DNA of 29,940 nt from a virus (IMGVR_UViG_3300021963_000468:1-29940); one strand, 5' to 3'; counted from the first letter of the stretch, positions 14,111-21,510 are shown. A program made the numbers and translations. Notes: generated from the letters alone by a model not told the origin.

Positions 14111-14779
14111 ATGCCAGGTACCATTAACGATTTTAAATCCAGTTTCACAAAAGACCTAGCAAGAGCAAATAGGTTTGATGTGAACATTCCTATTCCTTTA
14201 ACTTTAATACCATATATCAAATCGGCTAGAAATTTAGTGTACCGTTGTGAGAATGCTAATTTGCCAGGTAAAAGTTTAATGACAATAGAACAAAAAATTG
14301 GATCTAATCCTGTTGAGAAATATCCATATCTGACTGGTTATAACGACATGGATTTAACTTTTATCGTTGATGGTGATATGCAACAAAAAATATTCTTTGA
14401 TGCTTGGATGAATTTTATTAATCCAACATACAATTATAATTTTAGATACAAAGGTGATTATTCCACCACAATACAGATTAATCAATATGATGTGGAAAAC
14501 AAAGTATCATATTCTGTTAATTTGTTTGATGCATTCCCAATCTCAATGAATCAATTGGATTTAGATTGGTCATCCGATAACCCACATAAGCTTTCAGTAA
14601 CTTTTGCATATACTCGTTGGAGTAATAATTCTCTACAGTCATTTGGTATGGAATTGGTCGATGCTGGTTTGGCCAATTTCTCCGATGTGGTTGGTGGTTT
14701 AGGTGGAAACGCTCAAAGTGCTGTAAGTGCAGCTGGTCAATCAGTAGTGAATAATATACAAAGAAGTATTTTTAAGTGA
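14111..14779 (+). CDS. Tail-tube-fold protein (gp19 family)
   Basis: A 222-aa protein. FTKDLARANRFDVNIPIPLT, LVYRCENANLPGKSL, then SNPVEKYPYLTGYNDMDLTF, FFDAWMNFINP, and a C-terminal LDLDWSSDNPHKLSVTFAYT correspond to T4 gp19 text such as LQLDWDSNNEIQTFEVTLAL. A Gly/Ala/Ser-rich extension of about 45 residues follows the tube domain, making it longer than T4 gp19 (163 aa). It immediately precedes the tail assembly chaperone-like gene and tape-measure-like genes, the usual place for a tube protein in tailed phages. It could be the main tube subunit or a gp54-like tube initiator; a second gp19 elsewhere in the genome would favour the latter. Confidence 0.8.
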   Translation: MPGTINDFKSSFTKDLARANRFDVNIPIPLTLIPYIKSARNLVYRCENANLPGKSLMTIEQKIGSNPVEKYPYLTGYNDMDLTFIVDGDMQQKIFFDAWMNFINPTYNYNFRYKGDYSTTIQINQYDVENKVSYSVNLFDAFPISMNQLDLDWSSDNPHKLSVTFAYTRWSNNSLQSFGMELVDAGLANFSDVVGGLGGNAQSAVSAAGQSVVNNIQRSIFK

Positions 14780-14798
14780 TTTTATAAGGAGATAAATT

Positions 14799-15524
14799 AT
14801 GGCTTTACCAAAACTTGACGTGCCGACATATGAAATAGAATTGCCGTTATCAAAAAAGAAAATTAAATATCGACCATTTTTGGTTAAAGAACAAAGAAAC
14901 CTTTTAATGGCAGTTGAATCGAATGAAACATCCACGATTCACCAAAATGTAAAAGATATCCTTTATAATTGCACCTTAACAGAAGGTGTCGATATTGAAA
15001 AATTACCTATTATTGATGTTGAATATTACTTCGTTAACTTACGTGCTAAATCCGTAGGTGAGGTTGTTGAATCAAAATATAAATGCAACAATGAAGTTGA
15101 AGGCAAAGTATGTGGTAATTTAATGGAAAAAGAAATCAATCTGTTAGATTTACAGGTTGAACGCAAAGAAGGTGTTTCTGATGAAATTCAGTTGACCGAT
15201 ACAATCTCAATTAAATTAAAATATCCAGAGTTTAACATAGTTCAAGATTCATTGAAGTATGATAATATTACTGAGACCACATTTAACATGATTGCCAGCT
15301 CTATAGAGTACATCTATGATGGTGAACAATTCTATTACTCAGCAGAGGCACAACCAGGTGAAATGTTGGAGTTTGTAGAAGGCATGAATCAATCACAATT
15401 TGCCAAAGTAGAAGATTTTTTTAATAATTTACCAAGTTTAAAACAAACAGTTGAAATTGATTGCTCAAAATGTGGGTTTCACCATAAAATAGAAGTAGAA
15501 GGCCTAGAAAATTTTTTCGGCTAA
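14799..15524 (+). CDS. gp26: Baseplate hub/tail assembly protein, gp26-like
   Basis: A 241-aa protein of the T4 baseplate family (Pfam T4_baseplate type). Visible text includes YEIELPLSKKKIKYRPFLVK, EQRNLLMAVES, VEYYFVNLRAKSVGE and YDGEQFYYSAEAQP. Two cysteine-containing elements, YKCNNEVEGKVCGNL and DCSKCGFHHKIEVEG (CxxCxxHH), look like metal-binding knuckles. TAAGGAGAT lies just before the ATG, a strong ribosome binding site. The 3' end carries AAATTTT and TTTTTTC, in slippery register, six bases before the stop; the next coding frame (-1) has no good start, so a longer frameshifted product is likely. Position between tube protein and tape-measure-like genes matches tail assembly chaperones. 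Confidence 0.85.
   Translation: MALPKLDVPTYEIELPLSKKKIKYRPFLVKEQRNLLMAVESNETSTIHQNVKDILYNCTLTEGVDIEKLPIIDVEYYFVNLRAKSVGEVVESKYKCNNEVEGKVCGNLMEKEINLLDLQVERKEGVSDEIQLTDTISIKLKYPEFNIVQDSLKYDNITETTFNMIASSIEYIYDGEQFYYSAEAQPGEMLEFVEGMNQSQFAKVEDFFNNLPSLKQTVEIDCSKCGFHHKIEVEGLENFFG
15509..15518 (+). promoter_or_regulatory. Candidate -1 ribosomal frameshift site
   Basis: In the gp26 frame the bases read gaA AAT TTT TTC GGC TAA. They contain two overlapping X-XXY-YYZ heptamers (A AAT TTT, 15509-15515; T TTT TTC, 15512-15518) only two codons before the stop. The -1 frame then continues for 63 codons into a conserved-looking domain that lacks its own start. Confidence 0.65.
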
Positions 15525-15709
15525 TTTTTCGTCATGACAATCTGAGTAATTATTACAAGACAAACTTTTCATTGATACAACACCACAAGTATAGTTTGTC
15601 AGAGCTTGAAAATATGATGCCTTGGGAACGGGACATTTACGTTTCTATGTTGATTGCGTATATTGAAGAAGAAAACCAAAAGATACGAGAAAGACAAAGA
15701 AAAAAGTAA
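15518..15709 (+). CDS. Tail assembly chaperone extension (gp51 position), probably made by -1 frameshift
   Basis: This frame is open from 15488 to the TAA at 15707-15709, -1 relative to gp26 and overlapping its end. It has no ATG before residue M32 of the segment and no ribosome binding site. It encodes RLIFRHDNLSNYYKTNFSLI, HHKYSLSELENMMPWERDIY and VSMLIAYIEEENQKIRERQR. The SLSELENMMPWERDIYV pattern resembles the second (T) part of frameshifted tail assembly chaperones. Slippage on A-AAT-TTT or T-TTT-TTC (15509-15518) would fuse 240 gp26 residues to 63 more, about 303 aa. The next gene's ATG abuts the TAA. In T4, genes 26 and 51 are adjacent, hence the label, but homology to gp51 is not established. 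Confidence 0.7.
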   Translation, partial: RLIFRHDNLSNYYKTNFSLIQHHKYSLSELENMMPWERDIYVSMLIAYIEEENQKIRERQRKK

Positions 15710-17206
15710 ATGGACTATTTTAAAGCCAAAGACATCAGAAAAAAAGGTTTAATGTCTATGATGACCGAAAGGTTATCATCTGGTATGGGCACGGGTGCTG
15801 CCATTGGAAGTTCCATTTCTGACAGAACAAAAGCAACTTTCACTGGTATTAAACAACGTTTTGATCCATTAAATATTGCCAGAGTCGTAACTGGTGGTTC
15901 TAAATTTGCTCCTGCTTTTCTTGGTGCTTTAACAGGAAGAAGTAAACGAGATATTGGTTTTTTTACCGGTAAGAAGCCACGAGATTATCGAGGATTAAAA
16001 AGTTCTTCTGTTGATTCTGGACTTGCGGTCCAATATCTTGGCCAAATATATGAATTATTGGTCAAAATTGAAAATGATAGAAAATTAGAATTAGAACAAA
16101 GAGAAAACCAACAAGAAGAAATTGAGTCTGAAGAAAATCGTAGAAATCAGGCCCTCATTGAAGCGTTGACTACCAGAAAAAAAGCTAAGCCAACAAAAAA
16201 ACAAACAAAAAAATTAGATGATACTAATAAACAAATTGGTAAAGAAAAAAAGAAAACAGATGAAGTAAAGGTTGGACCTTCAGCACCACCGGCACCAAAA
16301 CCTCCTACACCAGCACCAACACCTAAACCACCAGCACCTACACCAACACCGACTCCAGCACCAACACCAAAACCGCCGGTGCCAACAACCAAACCAAGTG
16401 TACCAACAAAAATATCCACAGCTAGTAAAATCGCTGGCGGTGCAGCAATTTTAGGTGCTGCAACTGTAGGATTAACCTCACTAAGTTCTTCTGTAATTGC
16501 AAAAGAAGAAGGTTTACCCAAAAATGGAAAAGCCTATTGGGATCCACCGGGTCAAAAGAATTTAGTTTCTATTGGATACGGACACCAAATAAAACCAAAT
16601 GAATACAACCAGGGTTTTATTCAAGCTGGTGATGAACAAATTACTATCAAAGGAGAAAAAGGCATTGATACCGTAATGACACCATCACAAGCACAAAAAT
16701 TATTACAACAAGATTTACCGGAATATGAAAAGCGTGCAAAAGTACCTTTGGGTGATTCGTGGAACAAATTAAATGATAATCAGAAAGCAGCATTAACATC
16801 ATATGCATATAATACAGGCAGCACAAAAAGTTTAGTAAAAGCAGGATTAAAAGATGCAATTGATAGTGGAGATATGGCCGGTGCGGCCGATATTATAGAG
16901 AAAAAGGGAATTAGAACAGCATCAGGTCAATTTAATGCTAGTTTGGATAAAAGAAGAAAAAAAGAAGCAGAATTATTCAGGTCCGATTTAAAAACCAATG
17001 TGCAAGTTCCAACACCAGTTTCAACTGGTAATAAAATTGATTCAGAAACAAAAGAGAACATGGGATTAAAGAAATCTTTTCAAGAATCTCCAGCAACCAG
17101 TAAAAGTGTAAATAATACCAATATAAGTAATAAAACAACGGCCAGTAATGTGCCAGAAAAAGAAGATGATACCAATCCTCTGATTAAGAAAGCTAGATCA
17201 ACATGA
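15710..17206 (+). CDS. Tape-measure-like tail protein with internal GH24 lysozyme domain
   Basis: A 498-aa protein. Residues 1 to about 160 (FDPLNIARVVTGGSKFAPAF) are paralogous to the next gene. A charged coiled-coil-like region follows, then a Lys-rich stretch and a Pro-rich hinge (about 188-233). A hydrophobic Ala/Gly segment (about 240-262) leads into a GH24 lysozyme domain: VIAKEEG (E267), AYWDPPG (D278), LVSIGYGH (S287 where T4 has Thr), then MTPSQAQKLLQQDLPEYEKR and NDNQKAALTSYAYNTG. These match the T4 gp5 lysozyme layout, E11/D20/T26 in T4 endolysin numbering. Presumably a tail-lumen protein that digests peptidoglycan during DNA entry. ATG abuts the previous TAA; the end overlaps the next gene by 4 bp. 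Confidence 0.82.
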   Translation: MDYFKAKDIRKKGLMSMMTERLSSGMGTGAAIGSSISDRTKATFTGIKQRFDPLNIARVVTGGSKFAPAFLGALTGRSKRDIGFFTGKKPRDYRGLKSSSVDSGLAVQYLGQIYELLVKIENDRKLELEQRENQQEEIESEENRRNQALIEALTTRKKAKPTKKQTKKLDDTNKQIGKEKKKTDEVKVGPSAPPAPKPPTPAPTPKPPAPTPTPTPAPTPKPPVPTTKPSVPTKISTASKIAGGAAILGAATVGLTSLSSSVIAKEEGLPKNGKAYWDPPGQKNLVSIGYGHQIKPNEYNQGFIQAGDEQITIKGEKGIDTVMTPSQAQKLLQQDLPEYEKRAKVPLGDSWNKLNDNQKAALTSYAYNTGSTKSLVKAGLKDAIDSGDMAGAADIIEKKGIRTASGQFNASLDKRRKKEAELFRSDLKTNVQVPTPVSTGNKIDSETKENMGLKKSFQESPATSKSVNNTNISNKTTASNVPEKEDDTNPLIKKARST

Positions 17207-18579
17207 ACTATCAAGAAGCCAAAAAGATAAGAGAAAAATCTTATATTTCATATCTGACTGAAAAATTGTCGGAAGGCCAAGGCGTAGGTTCAGCCATAAA
17301 AGCAACACTATCTGATAAATCTAAAGCAAGGTCTAAAGGTTTTAGTGAGAAATTTGATCCATTAAATATTGCCAAGTTTATGACCGGTGGTTCTAAATTT
17401 GCTCCTGCTTTACTTGGTAGCATGCTCGGTAGAACTCAACAAGATATTCAATATTTTTCTGGCACCAAAAAAGCAAAAGAGGTCGGCGGTACAGCTACTA
17501 AAATAGGTCAATTAGATTCTGATAATAATGTGATGGATATTCTTTCTAAGATATACACATTATTAAAAACAACAAACGATAATGATACTCAACGTAGAGC
17601 AAAAGAAGGTAATTTTAAAGAAGAACAAGAATTAGAAAGAGAAAGAAGGCATAAAGCTTTAATTGAAGCCATCACAGGTAAAAAACAAGCCAGTACAGCA
17701 ACAGCAACAGCTGTAAAACAAGATGATTCTGGAGGATTGGTATCTTTTATTTTAGGAATAGTAACAGGAATGATTAGTTCTGCAATTAAAGGTGTCATGT
17801 CGGTTATTGAGGGTGTAAGCACCTTGGTTAGAGGTATATTGTCGGCATTTAGTTTAGGACCACTTGGACCTTTAAGGCTTTTAGCAAGCTTAGGTTCTTT
17901 TTTGATTAGTCCTCTTGGATTAGGATTGATGGGTCTTGCAGCCGGAGCGATTACCGCATGGGCATTTTGGAAAATGTTAACAGATCCTTCTGGTTATGAA
18001 GCCGCAGATTCCGATTTAAGTAAAGGTTTGAATCAAGCAGAAAAAGCTGGCGGTTTAGCTGGCGTTAAAGATGAAATGGACCGCCGTAAAAAATTACCAG
18101 AATATGACAGAACAATGGCAGAAATAAAAGATTATCAATTCAATTATAATGAAAGTGAACCATTAAACAACGTTCAATTGAAAGGTTTTGCCGAAAGGGG
18201 ACCTGGTGCTCTAGAAGCTGTTGAAGATTATAAAATGGAAAGAGATAGAGTAAAGAAAGAACTTCAAAAAATAAATCAAACTGCCACACCAGTTGACACA
18301 ACACCACAAGCTTCACAAGCGGTGACGCCAACAGAAACACCAGCACCAAGTGAACAAATGTCCAATCCAAAAACAACCAGTAAACTAAATGCCGTAACCA
18401 GTGAAAATTTAGAATTGAATTTACCAAGCACACCAGAATCGGTTACGACTGCACAGATTACAAACAATACGAATATCAGTTCAACCAAGAGCCAAAAACC
18501 AAAAGGTCCTATACCTTCTGTGAGGAATATGGAAGATTCCTTTCAGAGAATGCTATTAAGTAGTTTACGGGTTGTATAA
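17203..18579 (+). CDS. Tape-measure-like tail protein with hydrophobic segments
   Basis: A 458-aa paralogue of the preceding gene. The N-terminus has YISYLTEKLSEGQGVGSAIK, SEKFDPLNIAKFMTGGSKFA and ALLGSMLGR, aligning with the neighbour, followed by the same charged helical stretch (ERERRHKALIEAITGKK). From about residue 178 there are long hydrophobic helices (GGLVSFILGIVTGMISSAIK, PLGLGLMGLAAGAITAWAFW), typical of tape measure proteins that interact with membranes. The C-terminus is Thr/Pro/Asn-rich and ends VRNMEDSFQRMLLSSLRVV. It has no lysozyme domain. Position after tube and assembly chaperone genes supports a tape measure or hub-lumen role (T4 gp29 or gp28 equivalent). Last gene before the terminator. 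Confidence 0.75.
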   Translation: MNYQEAKKIREKSYISYLTEKLSEGQGVGSAIKATLSDKSKARSKGFSEKFDPLNIAKFMTGGSKFAPALLGSMLGRTQQDIQYFSGTKKAKEVGGTATKIGQLDSDNNVMDILSKIYTLLKTTNDNDTQRRAKEGNFKEEQELERERRHKALIEAITGKKQASTATATAVKQDDSGGLVSFILGIVTGMISSAIKGVMSVIEGVSTLVRGILSAFSLGPLGPLRLLASLGSFLISPLGLGLMGLAAGAITAWAFWKMLTDPSGYEAADSDLSKGLNQAEKAGGLAGVKDEMDRRKKLPEYDRTMAEIKDYQFNYNESEPLNNVQLKGFAERGPGALEAVEDYKMERDRVKKELQKINQTATPVDTTPQASQAVTPTETPAPSEQMSNPKTTSKLNAVTSENLELNLPSTPESVTTAQITNNTNISSTKSQKPKGPIPSVRNMEDSFQRMLLSSLRVV

Positions 18580-18583
18580 TAAA

Positions 18584-18610
18584 AAACCCACCATAAAGGT
18601 GGGTTTCTTT
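18584..18610. terminator. Bidirectional rho-independent terminator
   Basis: AAACCCACC (18584-18592) pairs with GGTGGGTTT (18598-18606) across a 5-nt loop, giving a 9-bp stem. A T-rich tract follows on the plus strand (TTTCTTTT) and six Ts on the minus strand. It lies between the convergent tape-measure-like gene and gp32 and should stop both transcripts. Confidence 0.93.
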
Positions 18611-18624
18611 TAAGTAAAAGAAAA

Positions 18625-19509
18625 TTAATTTTCTTCAGCAAGTTTACTAAAATATGCCATATCATCATCTTCAGAATCATCTTTAAATGGAGAATCTTCT
18701 GCAACAGGTTTAGGTGCAGGCTTTGCTTTGGCTTGTTCTACAGTTGTGCGTGGTGCTTCACCATTAAGACCAAGAACTTTATCTAAGCGTTGCTTCAAAG
18801 CATCATACGACTTGAATTCACCATCTTTTAAGAGTTCCTGTAGAGAGTGTTCAGACTTCCAAATCTTCTCTAGTTCTTCATCGTCATTCAGCAAAGCAGC
18901 AGGCGATTCGAATTCAGATTTATCATAATTCTGATAACCTTCAACTTTACGGATCTTTAACTTAAAGTTGGCACCTTTCCACATATCAAATGGGTTAATT
19001 GCTTGTTCATCTTCAAATTGTGGATTCATGGCTTCTGAAATCTTATCAAAAATCTTCTTGCCAAACTTAAACAAAAATACTTTACCTTCATTTTCTTTAT
19101 TTGAAGGATCAGATACGATATAAATGTTTGCAATGTAATTTAGTTTACGTTTTTGCTTACGGACAATATCTTTATTTGCTTCAATACCAGAATTCCATAA
19201 TGAGGAATTATGTTCACAAACGGGACATTGTTGATTGAGTGTGGTTAAACAATTATCAATTAACCATCCACCTGGACCTTGGAATCCGTGTGAGAAAATC
19301 TTCACCCATGGTAACGCATCATCACCATCAACTGCTGGTGCTGGGAGGAAACGAATCGTTGCCATGCCATTGCCAGATTTATCTACGGCTGGGCGCCAGT
19401 AGTTATCTGATTTATCGTTGCCTTCGGATGAGGTATTAAGTGCCTCGATTGCTTTAGATAGTTTGTCGAGGTTGCCAGATTGGCGTTTGAGGTTCGCAAA
19501 TGAACTCAT
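18625..19509 (-). CDS. gp32: Single-stranded DNA-binding protein gp32
   Basis: A 294-aa protein with the full T4 gp32 plan. The N-terminus has the LAST-like basic motif LKRQSGN for cooperative binding. The core zinc site is H74, C87, C95, C98 (KIFSHGF, IDNCLTT, QQCPVCEHN), with the same 13- and 3-residue spacings as T4 H64/C77/C87/C90. RPAVDKSGNGMATIRFLPAP is also typical. The Ala/Pro/Lys linker leads to an acidic tail (DSEDDDMAYFSKLAEEN), the protein-interaction domain. It coats ssDNA in replication, recombination and repair. AAGGAAG lies upstream of the ATG. The leader has a strong sigma70-like promoter and a tandem 11-bp repeat, consistent with early expression and possible autogenous control as in T4. 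Confidence 0.97.
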   Translation of the reverse strand: MSSFANLKRQSGNLDKLSKAIEALNTSSEGNDKSDNYWRPAVDKSGNGMATIRFLPAPAVDGDDALPWVKIFSHGFQGPGGWLIDNCLTTLNQQCPVCEHNSSLWNSGIEANKDIVRKQKRKLNYIANIYIVSDPSNKENEGKVFLFKFGKKIFDKISEAMNPQFEDEQAINPFDMWKGANFKLKIRKVEGYQNYDKSEFESPAALLNDDEELEKIWKSEHSLQELLKDGEFKSYDALKQRLDKVLGLNGEAPRTTVEQAKAKPAPKPVAEDSPFKDDSEDDDMAYFSKLAEEN

Positions 19510-19524
19510 AATTTACTTCCTTTC

Positions 19525-19546
19525 GTATAAACGGTGTATAAACGGT
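19525..19546 (-). repeat. Tandem 11-bp repeat in gp32 leader
   Basis: Two perfect, contiguous copies of gtataaacggt (plus strand) sit at 19525-19535 and 19536-19546, with a further partial copy (gtat) after them. They lie in the gp32 mRNA leader just before the ribosome binding site. T4 gp32 represses its own translation by binding its leader, so these repeats are candidates for a nucleation or operator site. This role is inferred. Confidence 0.8.
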
Positions 19547-19577
19547 GTATTAAAAACGACTTGTCCACATACTTCTC

Positions 19578-19606
19578 ATAATATAGTAATATTTATCCAA
19601 TGTCAA
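19578..19606 (-). promoter_or_regulatory. Sigma70-like promoter of gp32
   Basis: On the minus strand a consensus -35 TTGACA (19601-19606) and a -10 TATTAT (19578-19583) are separated by exactly 17 bp. The -35 overlaps the stop codon of the upstream HAD gene. A late-like GATAAATA (19590-19597) lies within the spacer. It should give early, host-polymerase transcription of gp32. Confidence 0.82.
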
Positions 19607-20088
19607 GTGTACATCTTCAAAATACCGATGGTAGTAATGGCGTCCGTGTGAAGTATACCAATACCACCTTCAACTCGCCATTGGTCGATGTTCTGTGGTG
19701 TATCATCAATCAATAGTGAATTCGAATTAGAAAAATCTCTCTTAAATCTTTTACCTGGAACCAAGTTCACAGGAAACTCAATGTTTTGGTTATTCAACCA
19801 TTCAATCTTTTGTTCCCGAATCTCTGCATCCCGTTTCTCAGAAGAAGTGGAAGAAAGAATCTCTGTTGGTACCTTTAATGACCTGAGATAGTTAATTAAC
19901 TCGATAGCATCAGGCATCAAGTTCAATGTAGCAAACTGCCTTTCAGCAATGAACATGGTGAAGAACTTGTCAAAGGTTTTATAGGTGTCGGCCTCTTTCG
20001 GTTCAATTTTGTACAATTCCTTGTATCGTTTATTGAAATCGGCAATCACACCATCCATGTCCAAGTAAATCTTGGTAATCTTATGCAT
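19603..20088 (-). CDS. HAD-superfamily hydrolase, 5'(3')-deoxyribonucleotidase-like
   Basis: A 161-aa protein. Motif I is YLDMDGVIADFN, with nucleophile D10 and acid/base D12. A helical cap follows (KTFDKFFTMFIAERQFATLN). Motif II is EILSSTSS, with K/R residues nearby (EKRDAEIREQKIEWL), and the acidic motif is LLIDDTPQNI. This is the plan of small nucleotidases and phosphatases of the HAD family. A likely job is trimming deoxynucleotides or related phosphate esters for phage nucleotide balance; the substrate is not visible. It overlaps gp59 by 8 bp and its stop codon contains part of the gp32 promoter, so it is in the gp33-gp59 operon. Confidence 0.85.
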   Translation of the reverse strand: MHKITKIYLDMDGVIADFNKRYKELYKIEPKEADTYKTFDKFFTMFIAERQFATLNLMPDAIELINYLRSLKVPTEILSSTSSEKRDAEIREQKIEWLNNQNIEFPVNLVPGKRFKRDFSNSNSLLIDDTPQNIDQWRVEGGIGILHTDAITTIGILKMYT

Positions 20089-20686
20089 ATTCTTTAATCT
20101 TTTCTTTCAAAATTTGTTTGAACTTTTCTTTATCATAATGTAGAAATGGTTTATATTTCACACATTTAGTTTTAAAACTAGGCCAAACAATATCATCATA
20201 TATTTCTTTTTCCCACATCGGGAAAAAATTCATCAGGTCGTTCAAAATGATAAGTGTTTCAAGTGTTATATCTCCTTGTGTAGTATACTGCATTAACTTA
20301 GGAAATTCATTGTTTCTTACCACTAATAAATCATTTGGATTTTCTACCTTATCCAATAATACAATTATATCATTTTCAAAGGTATATGTCAAGCTTTGTT
20401 GAGTTTTTTGCCACTTGGTATAATTCTCGTCACCATCCTGAAGTAAATCACCTACCCAATCACCTTTGCCTTGTATAAAATTGGCAATATAAAAGTTCTT
20501 GAGTTCTTCTAAATCATATTTACGAGATAGTTTATAGAATTGGTATTTTGATTTGTTGGTAGTAAATGTTTGCTTAGATACATTTGTTTTTCCGTTGTAT
20601 CTAAAGTAATCATAAGATTCGGAAGTAAAATGTAACTTCAAAGCATTCCATAAAGCATATGCGGCAAAACCGGTATTCTCCGTCAT
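20081..20686 (-). CDS. gp59: DNA helicase loader gp59
   Basis: A 201-aa protein similar in length to T4 gp59 (217 aa). Corresponding segments include YALWNALKLHFT, YDYFRYNGKTNVSKQTF, then KSKYQFYKLSRKYDLEELKN (T4 RDKYFFQKLSEKYKLKEL), FYIANFIQGKGDWVGDL (T4 FISNLVANQDAWIGDI) and QGDITLETLIILNDLMNF (T4 SNIISFETFILLDSFLNI). It loads the gp41 helicase onto gp32-coated forks. The gene lies between gp33 and the HAD gene and close to its partner gp32. The start follows gp33's stop by three bases, with no Shine-Dalgarno sequence in the AT-rich junction, so translational coupling is likely. Confidence 0.9.
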   Translation of the reverse strand: MTENTGFAAYALWNALKLHFTSESYDYFRYNGKTNVSKQTFTTNKSKYQFYKLSRKYDLEELKNFYIANFIQGKGDWVGDLLQDGDENYTKWQKTQQSLTYTFENDIIVLLDKVENPNDLLVVRNNEFPKLMQYTTQGDITLETLIILNDLMNFFPMWEKEIYDDIVWPSFKTKCVKYKPFLHYDKEKFKQILKEKIKEYA

Positions 20687-20689
20687 AAT

Positions 20690-20911
20690 TTAAATTGGCA
20701 ATCTGGATGTTTTCTTCAACATATTATTATCTTGAGCCTCTTCTTTAATCTTTGATTTAAGTGCGGGTGAGATTAATGTTGCGGCCACTTCAATTTCCAA
20801 ACCAGTTTCTTTGCAATGGTGGCAGATAGCGTCCATATAACCTAAACGATTTTCTATCACCAAATTTTCAATCATCATACTAAATTTTTTAATTTCTTCA
20901 CGATTAGGCAT
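20690..20911 (-). CDS. gp33: Late transcription coactivator gp33
   Basis: A 73-aa protein, MPNREEIKKFSMMIENLVIE with RLGYMDAICHHCKETGLEIE and VAATLISPALKSKIKEEAQD, ending TSRLPI. This matches the short gp33 form of T4-like marine phages. gp33 bridges RNA polymerase, the gp55 sigma factor and the gp45 clamp to activate late promoters. Its presence fits the TATAAATA boxes in this window. Order gp33-gp59 matches T4, where genes 59 and 33 are neighbours. The start is 3 bp after the hydrolase stop in the same AATTTAAATTATG junction that precedes gp59. Confidence 0.8.
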   Translation of the reverse strand: MPNREEIKKFSMMIENLVIENRLGYMDAICHHCKETGLEIEVAATLISPALKSKIKEEAQDNNMLKKTSRLPI

Positions 20912-20914
20912 AAT

Positions 20915-21457
20915 TTAAATTCTACTGTAAAATATATGATTACCTATTTTCGTTACAACCTTTTGTTTATTCCAGCCAGGATTTACATAAACTGCATGGT
21001 AATACAATGCGTTTGTTTCTGCTATTTTATCATGTAAAACTGAAACTGTCAATGCTCTTTTTGCAATTAAATGAGATTCTTCCCATCTATACCGATCATG
21101 AATGTGTACCATTTCTTTGACCATACAAGTCCATGAAAATTGACACACGGTTCTTAAATTTTGATCCGTTGTTTTCTGATAAACAACTGAACATATATTT
21201 CGTGGAAAAATGCCACTATTAACACGATTCATTGTGACCTGTGCTACGGCTAATTTGCCTTCATAAGATTCACCAGCAGATTCATAATAAATATTTTTAG
21301 CAAGGCATTCAATTTGTTTTAGATAATCTGCCGATACTTGTTTCTGTGTTGCATTTGTAATAAACTCTCTCGATAGAGTTGGTGCTGTATATACTATTGT
21401 TAATACTGCTAATACTACTGCTAATGTGTTAAACTTCTGTGTGTTAAATTTAAACAT
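20915..21457 (-). CDS. SleB-type cell wall hydrolase with N-terminal membrane/signal segment
   Basis: A 180-aa protein. Residues 10-27 form a hydrophobic segment (NTLAVVLAVLTIVYTAP) after a short basic N-terminus, acting as signal or signal-anchor. The catalytic domain contains CLAKNIYYESAGESYEGKLA with likely catalytic E59, then VAQVTMNRVNSGIFPRNICS, QFSWTC and ALYYHAVYVNPGW with KIGNHIFY. These are hallmarks of the SleB/CwlJ hydrolase_2 family, which cleaves peptidoglycan. A signal-anchored wall hydrolase in a phage could be the endolysin (SAR-like) or act on spore-less host walls late in infection. AAGGAAG precedes the ATG. No adjacent canonical holin is evident; the two tiny membrane proteins nearby are possible partners. 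Confidence 0.85.
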   Translation of the reverse strand: MFKFNTQKFNTLAVVLAVLTIVYTAPTLSREFITNATQKQVSADYLKQIECLAKNIYYESAGESYEGKLAVAQVTMNRVNSGIFPRNICSVVYQKTTDQNLRTVCQFSWTCMVKEMVHIHDRYRWEESHLIAKRALTVSVLHDKIAETNALYYHAVYVNPGWNKQKVVTKIGNHIFYSRI

Positions 21458-21477
21458 CTTTCTTCCTTATTGATTGC

Positions 21478-21499
21478 GGCGGCCAAACATCTGACCGCC
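21478..21499 (-). other. GC-rich hairpin between the small conserved gene and the wall hydrolase
   Basis: On the minus strand GGCGGTC pairs with GGCCGCC (one G-U) around an 8-nt loop. It is unusually GC-rich for this genome. There is no downstream T-tract, so it is not a standard terminator; it lies about 20 nt before the hydrolase start and could affect mRNA stability or translation. Confidence 0.6.
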
Positions 21500-21510
21500 T
21501 TGGTCTCCAA

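Noticed and set aside
16147-16521. Minus-strand Gly/Val-rich frame of 124 codons
   Set aside because: It is the antisense of the Pro-rich hinge in the lysozyme-bearing tail protein.
21478-21499. A rho-independent terminator
   Set aside because: The hairpin is GC-rich but lacks a T-tract on either strand, so it is listed only as a hairpin.
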